From a virus: a stretch of 39,583 nt of DNA. The notes under the pieces are model-generated. The model made no database searches. It was not told where the DNA came from and saw only the letters and a program-made list of their open reading frames with translations. The DNA lies in the IMG/VR virus record IMGVR_UViG_3300035459_000066, positions 1-39,583 of that record; one strand, written 5' to 3'. Position numbers and translations under genes: made by a program. Shown here piece after piece: positions 30,615 to 37,343 of this stretch; the stretch's first letter is position 1, and every line of letters begins with the position of its first letter.

Positions 30615-31228
30615 TTTTTATTTTCTCCTTCGACCGGCAATCCAGCTGCTTTCCTGGCAGCGTCAATCACCGGATCACCAATAACAGTTTTATTATTTCC
30701 CCCGGCAACGATCTTGGGGGTTTTTCCATCAGTCTCGAATAGGTAATCTTTGGATTTTTTCAACGCGTCTAATTGTTCGGTTAATCCTACAAACTTTCCA
30801 TCATCACCCAACTTTAACATATCCTTTTTTAGATGAGGAATAACATCAGTCGGGTCTTTGACTTTTGCTTCTTTAAGGGAATCTGATAAGGCTTGGTCGA
30901 ACTTCATATCGGCAATTCTTTTGTCGGCTTCGGTTTTGGCTTCACCGGCTTTTTTCTCCCAGTCTTTGGCTTTTGTTTCCCAATCCTTGGAGGCTTGTTT
31001 AATTCCTTCCGGGTCAAGTTTTTTGAACCCTTCGATGGTCTTATTGGCTTCTGTAAGTTGACCTTGGACGGCCGTCAATTCGTCTTTGGTAGTTTGAAGT
31101 TCTGTTTTTTTGGCTTCAATGTCTTTGCCATGCAGGACAATAATTTCATCCAATATTTCAGGCTTAAGTCCTGCTTTTTCAAGAGCCTCGTCCGTAAATC
31201 CAAGTTTCTGCAAATCTTTCTTGTTCAT
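30611..31228 (-). CDS. GP20-family scaffold protein, 205 aa
   Basis: The protein matches the phage GP20 minor structural/scaffold family: MNKKDLQKLGFTDEALEKAG at the start, a central coiled coil (about residues 30-115, with KKTELQTTKDELTAVQGQL), then KDPTDVIPHLKKDM and a C-terminal capsid-binding tail. Scaffolds of this type guide capsid assembly and leave. It overlaps the capsid start by four bases. A structured leader and an AGG ribosome site lie upstream. Confidence 0.9.
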   Translation of the reverse strand: MNKKDLQKLGFTDEALEKAGLKPEILDEIIVLHGKDIEAKKTELQTTKDELTAVQGQLTEANKTIEGFKKLDPEGIKQASKDWETKAKDWEKKAGEAKTEADKRIADMKFDQALSDSLKEAKVKDPTDVIPHLKKDMLKLGDDGKFVGLTEQLDALKKSKDYLFETDGKTPKIVAGGNNKTVIGDPVIDAARKAAGLPVEGENKK

Positions 31229-31266
31229 TTTTACCTATTCCTTTTTTTTCGTATCTAAGTTATTTT

Positions 31267-31315
31267 AGGTGGTCTCTACCACCTGATGCCCGCGCCTTTT
31301 AGGTTTCGCGGATAA
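31267..31315 (-). promoter_or_regulatory. Structured 5' leader of the scaffold-capsid genes
   Basis: Two stem-loops lie between the terminator at 31321 and the scaffold gene. The first is CCGCG (AAA) CC-TAAAA-GG CGCGG; the second is a seven-pair perfect stem AGGTGGT with ACCACCT and loop AGAG (31284-31267). Neither has a T run, so they are more likely RNA regulators or stability elements than terminators. About 40 bases remain to the scaffold ATG. Confidence 0.5.
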
Positions 31316-31320
31316 CCAAT

Positions 31321-31359
31321 AAAAAAACCATGTCACTCAGGCTATCCTGAAAGACATGG
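31321..31359 (-). terminator. Rho-independent terminator inside the head operon
   Basis: The stem is CCATGTC with GACATGG, then a 2x2 internal loop and TCAGG with CCTGA around a four-base loop. It is followed on the minus strand by seven T residues. It stands after the tRNA-like gene and before the scaffold leader, so upstream transcripts should partly or wholly stop here. Confidence 0.85.
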
Positions 31360-31449
31360 CGTTTTCCCGTCCTATCTTATGATTTGCACCCCACCCAAAA
31401 GCGTGATGCTGTAATTATTTATTTATCTTAAAATTTTTATACTCTTTTG

Positions 31450-31520
31450 TTGCGGGAAATGGGGTTGAACCATTACCTTTGGTGTATGAAGCCAATGAGC
31501 TACCAGAGCTCCATCCCGCA
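31450..31520 (-). tRNA. tRNA-Met (CAT), initiator-like body, 71 nt
   Basis: A cloverleaf can be drawn in full: acceptor TGCGGGA with TCCCGCA (seven pairs), D stem GAGC with GCTC, anticodon stem TTGGC with ACCAA (four pairs and a C-A mismatch), loop TTCATAC with anticodon CAT, four-base variable loop, T stem AATGG with CCATT and T loop TTCAACC, discriminator A. CCA is not encoded. The GGAGC...GGTAGCTC D arm resembles initiator tRNA, but the pairs of the anticodon stem are not the three G-C of an initiator. The D loop is short and lacks A14. It may be a working tRNA, a tRNA-Ile2 precursor, or a decoy. Confidence 0.8.
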
Positions 31521-31578
31521 ATATAAATATTATAGCACTTTCGATGAGCATTTATTTGATCCGCACAAATTTAATTAA

Positions 31579-31836
31579 TTATTTTTTCTTTGCCATTACT
31601 GTTGTTGGTTCGGTGGATGGCGTCATCATGTAATCGGCAACAGTTTTTCCGCCATCATTCATAACATAAACTTTTCCATGGCTCACATGATATTCATCAA
31701 AAGATTTAACGCCAGGTTCCCAATAAGAAACGCGTTTGAAATAATTCGGGTTATCGTGATCAGGGGTAGCCATAATTGACTTAACCTCTTTGACAATCTG
31801 AACGCCGTCTTCGCCAATAATCTTAATCGTTAACAT
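31579..31836 (-). CDS. Hypothetical protein, 85 aa
   Basis: A small beta-rich protein (LTIKIIGEDGVQIVKEVKS, VKSFDEYHVSHGKVYVMNDG) with a basic C-terminal tail (TVMAKKK). The ATG at 31836 has AAGGAGC at 5-6 bases, a strong site. It precedes the tRNA-like gene. No family recognised; the small-strand pattern could be a capsid-associated or regulatory protein. Confidence 0.72.
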   Translation of the reverse strand: MLTIKIIGEDGVQIVKEVKSIMATPDHDNPNYFKRVSYWEPGVKSFDEYHVSHGKVYVMNDGGKTVADYMMTPSTEPTTVMAKKK

Positions 31837-31880
31837 TTTTGCTCCTTAGTCTGCTTCTATTGTGCGGATCAAATAAATAA

Positions 31881-31976
31881 CTATCTACTTTTCTTTACCT
31901 CGCGATCGTACCAAGCAATAAACTGCTTACAAAATGAATATATCAAGGACAGGAAAGAATTGAATTCTTTACTCAC
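31881..31976 (-). CDS. Possible micro-ORF, 31 aa (GTG start)
   Basis: A GTG-started frame overlaps the end of the upstream gene by eight bases and ends at TAG 31881. The product MSKEFNSFLSLIYSFCKQF plus a basic tail is amphipathic. The ribosome site is weak, and the gap could simply be untranslated. Listed because the operon is otherwise tightly packed. Confidence 0.25.
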   Translation of the reverse strand: MSKEFNSFLSLIYSFCKQFIAWYDREVKKSR

Positions 31977-32196
31977 GGTTTTTTCTTGACCGACGATGTT
32001 TTTTGAACATACCGCCGTTATTATGACCATTGGATTTATTATCTTCCCTGATCAAGGACGCACTACTTTTGATTACTATTCCGCCATTTTCGCCAGAACA
32101 AACCCATGCCGAGGGATGACTGGCCACCACATCCGCTTTTTTGATCACAGTATATTTTCCAAATTTCTTGCCGGTTAAATCATTTTGATCTTTCAT
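31969..32196 (-). CDS. Small basic protein related to the LTGKxFG phage domain, 75 aa
   Basis: DLTGKKFGKYTVIKKADVVA at the start is the opening of a small beta domain common in phage proteins, often before zinc or HNH parts. Here the usual Cys-rich end is missing; instead the protein ends in a very basic tail (MFKKHRRSRKNRE). It therefore looks like a trimmed version of that domain, probably nucleic-acid binding. ATGA overlap with the minor capsid gene upstream. Confidence 0.65.
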   Translation of the reverse strand: MKDQNDLTGKKFGKYTVIKKADVVASHPSAWVCSGENGGIVIKSSASLIREDNKSNGHNNGGMFKKHRRSRKNRE

Positions 32197-33299
32197 ATTT
32201 GTTCCCTTATTCGTTGTCTTTGTAAATCTGTTTGGTTAATAAATGATCTCATATTGGCTTGCCATTCCCTGATTTTGGCAATTTCAAATTCATTATTAAG
32301 TGCGGCCGCTTCCATGGCGCCAGCCTGCCGTTTCCAGTCGCGGATCTTGCGTTCAATCGATCGTTGTATTTGAGATGCATCATATTGGCTAATTTCTTTG
32401 CCATCTAATGTTACCTTTTCATTGGCCGTATTTTCACGATCAACTTTATTATAGGCATTTTCACTGATACCTTCAAAAAATGGGTAGAAACTATGCCGAC
32501 AATTAATCCCGCATAAACCATCGACTAATCCATAACCAGTTGACGAAACAAAATCAGGGTACTTTGAACTTGACCCGGATCGACTGAATACCCGCCCTTG
32601 CCAAATTTGATGTGTTGGTCGCGCTCCTGCGTGTGCGGAAGTCTGCACCAGGTCAACATTCATTTCATTGGCTCTTGTTAATTGGAGTTGGCCGGTTGTC
32701 TGTGCAACCCCTGTTAAAACTGTGCGCCTCATAGCCACATCCAATTTATCCTGTTTCCCACTGGCATAATCAATAATACTTAAACCATCACTGGCCACTT
32801 GTTTTACTGCGGATCTGATCGCCTGATCATAACTCATAGTGCCATTTGAAACTTGCATATATGCCAAGTCGGCAGCGTTAAGAAATGCTTCCTGTCCGCT
32901 CATGGCCGTTGTCATGGTTAGATTGCGAATAATGCCATCCGTTTTTTCCAATCCCGCCTTTAGCAAATTAATTGATGCAGGTGATAGATTCAAAGGCAAT
33001 GGATTTAAACCGACTGCTTTATAGATTGAATCATCAAATTTTAATGTCTTAACGCCGGCACTTTCAAATAATGATTGTAATTCTGCTTTACTTTTTCCAG
33101 TGACTTTACTCAATTCATCCAAGGCGTTTTCATAAACTTTACCCGATTCTGTTAATCTCTGCATTTGCCAAGCCGCAGTTGCAGTCATTGGCATCTTTGA
33201 TAATCTGCGGGCAATGTCATTTAAGACGCTTTGGATATACTGCTCATATAAGTTGACAATTGGGTTGCTTATGGCATCGAATTGGGCAAGAGTTAGCAT
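32193..33299 (-). CDS. Minor capsid protein 2 family (head morphogenesis), 368 aa
   Basis: The N-terminal part is helical (LTLAQFDAISNPIVNLYEQY). The C-terminal half holds the family signature: RRTVLTGVAQTTGQLQLTRA, VQTSAHAGARPTHQIWQGR, STGYGLVDGLCGINCRHSF and YPFFEG. This matches the phage minor capsid protein 2 family found directly after the portal in A118-type phages. It is a low-copy head protein, perhaps ejected with DNA. Order portal, micro gene, minor capsid, then scaffold agrees. Confidence 0.88.
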   Translation of the reverse strand: MLTLAQFDAISNPIVNLYEQYIQSVLNDIARRLSKMPMTATAAWQMQRLTESGKVYENALDELSKVTGKSKAELQSLFESAGVKTLKFDDSIYKAVGLNPLPLNLSPASINLLKAGLEKTDGIIRNLTMTTAMSGQEAFLNAADLAYMQVSNGTMSYDQAIRSAVKQVASDGLSIIDYASGKQDKLDVAMRRTVLTGVAQTTGQLQLTRANEMNVDLVQTSAHAGARPTHQIWQGRVFSRSGSSSKYPDFVSSTGYGLVDGLCGINCRHSFYPFFEGISENAYNKVDRENTANEKVTLDGKEISQYDASQIQRSIERKIRDWKRQAGAMEAAALNNEFEIAKIREWQANMRSFINQTDLQRQRIREQI

Positions 33300-33452
33300 T
33301 TAATGTTTTGGTTTGAGTCCATGTTTGACCGCTTCTGCTACACGATTCCATCGTCTAAAAGCCGCCTTGCTACGAAAAGTTTTACCTTTTCCAGTATTTC
33401 TGTTTATCACTCTGATCTTGCTGCCCTTTAATCTATGTACAGAATATGGCAT
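33300..33452 (-). CDS. Small basic protein between portal and minor capsid, 50 aa
   Basis: ATG 33452 overlaps the portal stop as TAATG, and its TAA is followed directly by the next ATG. The product (MPYSVHRLKGSKIRVINRNT, then GKGKTFRSKAAFRRWNRVAE) is highly basic with a beta-hairpin then helix pattern, like small phage proteins often found here. Missed by length filters, but its coupling on both sides makes it convincing. Possibly nucleic-acid binding or a head accessory. Confidence 0.75.
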   Translation of the reverse strand: MPYSVHRLKGSKIRVINRNTGKGKTFRSKAAFRRWNRVAEAVKHGLKPKH

Positions 33453-34882
33453 TAAGCACCTTGATTAAAAAATCCCGTTGGTTGTTCGACTGGAATTTCG
33501 GCAATTTTCTTCTTTGCGGTTTTTTCATCTTCGCCAAAATTACGCATTCTAAATTCAACTTTTCCAATAACCCCGGCTGTGACTAATCGTAAATCTTGTT
33601 GAAATTGAGCATCGGCATCTACAATTATAGAATCATCAAAATCATAAACGGTTTCATAATCTCCCTCTGGTGCGAGTTTTTCCAGTGTTGCCCAAATATC
33701 CATAGCGTAAATAAGTTGTTCTAACGCATCCTCGAGTGATTTTTGAGTATCGGTAATTGTGGCGTAGGAACGTTGTTGTCCGATTTTAAGTTCCGTGGCC
33801 GTCTTGTCAATTGTCTGCGGATTACTCAAAGTCCCATAAGCCAATCCGCAAGAAAATTCTATCTTCCGTAAAATGGCATCCAGGCCATTAAGGATATTAG
33901 TTTCACGTAAAGTCGGCGTCCATTCCTTGAATAAACCTTCTGGATTATCACCAATATTTGAGGTTCCATTCAAAGCACGATAAAGTCGTTTCGTGGGGAG
34001 TATTGATTTGCCATCTGTATCCTTTTTAAAAGCAGTAACATCGGCATATAAAGCACGTTCACCACTTTCGAATTCCCATAACAAGCGTGACCATTGTTCG
34101 TCGGCTTGTTGGATTAGGCATTTGCCATTAGTTCCAGAAATAGCTGCCCTGGCATAACAACTCACACCCAAAGGACTTGTAGTATCAATATTATTAGCCA
34201 AGGGGAATCTGAAATAGGCAAATAAAGGCTTATCAATCCCGGTAATGGTTGCTTCTGGTTCAAGGTCTTTCCATGCTTCAACGGAAGCCAGACTTACTTC
34301 ATTGCCCAATGAATCCCGGGAAGTTGACCGATATGCCTTATTTTTGATCACGCATCCATTCTCAATCATGGTATGAAATTCAAGACGCGTGTAATATATA
34401 TCGCCAATCTGTTTTTGATCGCTGAATACACAGGCAACAATATTTCCATTGGGATCAAAAGAAACTGGAAAGAAACAATCAGCTTGAACATAATCTACGC
34501 CGATATTATTACCCATGGGATAAGGTTTGATCATCAACCCGCCCTTGGCGCATCCATATTCCACTCTTTCGCGCATTTGTTTTAATACCTGTTCAAATTG
34601 AGAAGACAAATAATTGGCGCGCTCGGAACCGGAAATATCAACTTTCATTTCGATAGTAACTGCCCTGGCTATTTCACCGGCAATGGCAGCTGGTAGATCG
34701 AGACTGTGAATATCCTTGGATAGCCAATCCGCTTGATTTTGATACATCTTCGACCATTTTTGCAATGCCTCGGCCATTGATGCCGATAGGGCAATATCAA
34801 TGCGTAAAGCTTGTTTAACATTTGTTTGATTGATCATTTTATTAAGTTGCTCCCTTATCCATTGCAATATTTTCTGAAACAT
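33452..34882 (-). CDS. Portal protein, 476 aa
   Basis: The protein matches the A118/SPP1-type portal group: N-terminal helix, LPAAIAGEIARAVTIEMKVD, VEYGCAKGGLMIKPYPMGN, VDYVQADCFFPVSFDPNGNI, FAYFRFPLANNIDTTSPLG and late IDKTATELKIGQQRSYATI in the stem-clip helices. The dodecameric portal would sit at one capsid vertex and pass DNA. It follows the terminase gene, as usual. The C-terminal 30 residues are a short acidic-basic tail. Confidence 0.9.
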   Translation of the reverse strand: MFQKILQWIREQLNKMINQTNVKQALRIDIALSASMAEALQKWSKMYQNQADWLSKDIHSLDLPAAIAGEIARAVTIEMKVDISGSERANYLSSQFEQVLKQMRERVEYGCAKGGLMIKPYPMGNNIGVDYVQADCFFPVSFDPNGNIVACVFSDQKQIGDIYYTRLEFHTMIENGCVIKNKAYRSTSRDSLGNEVSLASVEAWKDLEPEATITGIDKPLFAYFRFPLANNIDTTSPLGVSCYARAAISGTNGKCLIQQADEQWSRLLWEFESGERALYADVTAFKKDTDGKSILPTKRLYRALNGTSNIGDNPEGLFKEWTPTLRETNILNGLDAILRKIEFSCGLAYGTLSNPQTIDKTATELKIGQQRSYATITDTQKSLEDALEQLIYAMDIWATLEKLAPEGDYETVYDFDDSIIVDADAQFQQDLRLVTAGVIGKVEFRMRNFGEDEKTAKKKIAEIPVEQPTGFFNQGA

Positions 34883-34940
34883 TTTAGTTACCCTGATTTA
34901 TAAGATCACTGCTTTTATTATTATACATTTATCTTAGCCG

Positions 34941-36746
34941 TTATTTTCCCCGGCGCCGCCAAATTAAATTAGTTGCATATCTTATGGCTGCCAAGGCGTC
35001 ATCCTTTTCACGTGGATAAGCCTCCAATATCTCGCCATCTTTCGTTCTTTCATAGGCATAATCTGTTAACTCTTCGTTTGTGTAAGGTGTCCTGGCGGGA
35101 TCAATAACAATGGTGGCCAAACTCTGCATCCATTTGATCGAATATTTTACAGAATCTTGTCCTTTTTCAGCTCCACGTGAGTTTGCCCCATATTCCCTGA
35201 AATCACTTACTGACTTGGGTTCTGCGGAATCACAGATGAGCAAGCGGTCATTGCTATAACCGTATTTGATCATAGCATCATACATATCCCGGTTTGATGT
35301 CTTCCACTTTCTGACTTCACCCAAAACATAAAGAATGTGTCTGGTTTCATCATAATGCACGATTGCGTAATGGGCCGGGTGCGGAAAAAAGCCAAAGTCC
35401 AAGCCATCCATAATATTATCGAATTGTTCTATTTCCTTGTCGGTTATCGCGCGGATCTGCAGGTTCTCGAATATCTGATCGCCCAAGCCATTGACTTCAC
35501 CCAGGTATTCATGTTCATAAGCGGGTAAGTTGGTTGCTTTTAAATGCTCGGCTTCTTCAATAAATACTTTGCCCAGCCATTCCTGAGGAACATTACGATA
35601 ATCCGATTTATGGCGGTATTGGTTTTCTTTTGGGATAAGCAGATATTTATTGATCCAGTTACCGGATGTGCGTGGCGGGTTCCAGGATTTGAAGATAAAT
35701 GCTTTATCTGTGCCACGGATAGCGCTTTGGGTAATATTACGGATTGCATCAGTTCCCCTGAATTCGCTGGTCTCTTCAAACCAAAGTATTGAAATTGCCC
35801 CAAACTTAGGCTTGACCGATTTTATCTTCATTGGGTCATCGGCGCCCCTAAAATAAATCTTTTGATCTGTTGGCAGATAGGTAATTTCCAACGGACTTGT
35901 CGTACATTTGAATTTATCGGTTAAACCCAAGATGTCAATTGCCCAATTGATTTGATCGTAAACACTGGTCCGCATCGTGTCTGCAACCTGCCTGACTGCC
36001 AATGCGTGGAATGTGGGATTATTTACCAAAAGGCATATCAATTCCAAACTGATAAAGGATGATTTGGTAGAGCCACGGCCACCATATTCCAAAAATTCGG
36101 AATATTTACCTGATAAGATGGCGCGGTGTGAAACCAGGAAATCAGGCGATATCAGCTCAGCCGGTAAATTCATTGCTATCGGAACCGGAACTTCCGCCGG
36201 TTCAACCTTTTCAGCAAATAAACGGTGATATTTACCGATCTTATCCAGTGCTGCTTGCGCGTCATGCAATTCAACTTCAACCCATTCCCCCTCCCATTCC
36301 TCGGCTTCCTTGCCACGCCCCTCGATATGGCGCTCGCGTTTTGTCTTTATTTTCTTGATCAGGTGTAAATTCTTTTGCGCTTCGGGATCAGCGAAATTGA
36401 AATAAATAAAGCCATCATCAGCCACTTTTATAAATGGTTGCTGAGTAGCTCTTGCCATTTGCCCTAAACGCGACAAAACTTCATCGGCTGACATGGCTTG
36501 TTCTTTCAGTCGCCTGGTTATTTCAGCACGCATGTTAGCCTTTGTAAAAATATTACATGCGTTTGTTTTTGCAGAATCGTAATTAGAATTCGGGTGGACT
36601 TTTAGGTAGGCCCGCGTCTGATTCATGTTCTCATCAAAGTACGCGTTGATTAATGCCCACTCGTCAACAGTAAACTCAATCTCGGTAAGGGAATCTCCGT
36701 CTTCGCTTTTTACCTTTATTTTGATTATCTTTTGTTTCTTTGGCAT
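34941..36746 (-). CDS. Terminase with fused small- and large-subunit domains, 601 aa
   Basis: The first 180 residues look like a terminase small subunit: TVDEWALINAYFDENMNQTR, AYLKVHPNSNYDSAKTNACN, FTKANMRAEITRRL, MSADEVLSRLGQMARATQQP. The rest is a large subunit: Walker A-like YGGRGSTKSS (221-230), Walker B ISILWFEE (319-325, Glu324/325), and the RNase H-type nuclease with GLDFGF (Asp450), CDSAEP (Asp506) and KDDALAAIRYA (Asp582/583). No separate small subunit is seen nearby. One protein would therefore recognise, cut and pump DNA. The start at 36746 overlaps the upstream gene by 71 bases in another frame and lacks a clear ribosome site. Confidence 0.88.
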   Translation of the reverse strand: MPKKQKIIKIKVKSEDGDSLTEIEFTVDEWALINAYFDENMNQTRAYLKVHPNSNYDSAKTNACNIFTKANMRAEITRRLKEQAMSADEVLSRLGQMARATQQPFIKVADDGFIYFNFADPEAQKNLHLIKKIKTKRERHIEGRGKEAEEWEGEWVEVELHDAQAALDKIGKYHRLFAEKVEPAEVPVPIAMNLPAELISPDFLVSHRAILSGKYSEFLEYGGRGSTKSSFISLELICLLVNNPTFHALAVRQVADTMRTSVYDQINWAIDILGLTDKFKCTTSPLEITYLPTDQKIYFRGADDPMKIKSVKPKFGAISILWFEETSEFRGTDAIRNITQSAIRGTDKAFIFKSWNPPRTSGNWINKYLLIPKENQYRHKSDYRNVPQEWLGKVFIEEAEHLKATNLPAYEHEYLGEVNGLGDQIFENLQIRAITDKEIEQFDNIMDGLDFGFFPHPAHYAIVHYDETRHILYVLGEVRKWKTSNRDMYDAMIKYGYSNDRLLICDSAEPKSVSDFREYGANSRGAEKGQDSVKYSIKWMQSLATIVIDPARTPYTNEELTDYAYERTKDGEILEAYPREKDDALAAIRYATNLIWRRRGK

Positions 36747-36945
36747 TATTATTAATTAATGATTCTGGTAATTCCCTTACTGTAATATTTAATCGTTTGC
36801 CAGTCAACATTAACAGTCTGACAGCATTGGGGGATATTTTAAGATTTACATTGAATTTTACTTGCAGTAAATCACCATCCCCACTAACCATTATAGCAGT
36901 CTGGATCGGCGGAAGATAAGCCTTGAATTCTATTTTTTGTGACAT
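36676..36945 (-). CDS. Hypothetical protein, 89 aa, overlapping the terminase
   Basis: A beta-rich N-terminal part (KIEFKAYLPPIQTAIMVSGD, LLQVKFNVNLKISPNAVRLL) is followed by a basic tail KGKKRRRRFPYRD. Its last 71 bases overlap the terminase in another frame. There is no clear ribosome site; a TATAAT box lies at 36957-36952, only six bases before the ATG, so a leaderless message is conceivable. Family unknown; the basic tail might bind DNA near the packaging site. Confidence 0.65.
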   Translation of the reverse strand: MSQKIEFKAYLPPIQTAIMVSGDGDLLQVKFNVNLKISPNAVRLLMLTGKRLNITVRELPESLINNNAKETKDNQNKGKKRRRRFPYRD

Positions 36946-36991
36946 TTATAAATTATATATCTTTTATTCCCCCGCACCTTAAATAAATCAA

Positions 36992-37156
36992 TTATTTTTC
37001 GTTATAATTCATGTACATGAACAAAATTATCATAAGCACATAAAACCACCACGGAATAGGACCTATATTTCTAATTAGGCCGGCTCCACCAAGAAACACT
37101 ATTGTCATAAATAGTGCTATGAATGCATTAAAAAGTGCTCTGAATATTCCTTTCAT
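36992..37156 (-). CDS. Two-span membrane protein, 54 aa
   Basis: ATG 37156 overlaps the upstream stop as ATGA. Two hydrophobic segments are visible: residues 7-27 (ALFNAFIALFMTIVFLGGAG) and 33-50 (IPWWFYVLMIILFMYMN), with a short RN loop and a polar end. AGGATAAG lies nearby as ribosome site. Function unknown; a small late membrane protein. The perfect 14-base palindrome TTCATGTACATGAA at 37008-37021 falls inside this coding region. Confidence 0.72.
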   Translation of the reverse strand: MKGIFRALFNAFIALFMTIVFLGGAGLIRNIGPIPWWFYVLMIILFMYMNYNEK

Positions 37157-37341
37157 TTATTCTTATCCTTTATTTCCGCTCTTTTTCTTGACTTCTTGGT
37201 CTTTGGGCAAACTTTTTCTTGGGGACCATGATAAGCATCCCATTTTCTATTACAGCAAAATCTGCACGGCCAGAAACCCATTTCTTTCATCTGTTCTGAT
37301 ATCGGAATTTGTTTTATTGTTTGAATGTTATCTTCATTCAT
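37153..37341 (-). CDS. Small zinc-finger-like basic protein, 62 aa
   Basis: A CRFCCNRKWDAYHG motif (about residues 26-38) and a later CPK give three or four cysteines plus His for a small zinc site, followed by a basic tail (KTKKSRKRAEIKDKNK). It looks like a nucleic-acid-binding microprotein. It follows the methyltransferase gene by two bases and is coupled to the membrane protein downstream. Confidence 0.7.
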   Translation of the reverse strand: MNEDNIQTIKQIPISEQMKEMGFWPCRFCCNRKWDAYHGPQEKVCPKTKKSRKRAEIKDKNK

Positions 37342-37343
37342 AT

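Noticed and set aside
37008-37021. Perfect 14-base palindrome TTCATGTACATGAA as an operator
   Set aside because: It lies inside a coding frame (Phe-Met-Tyr-Met-Asn) of the 54-residue membrane protein, with no promoter nearby; chance or coding constraint is enough.
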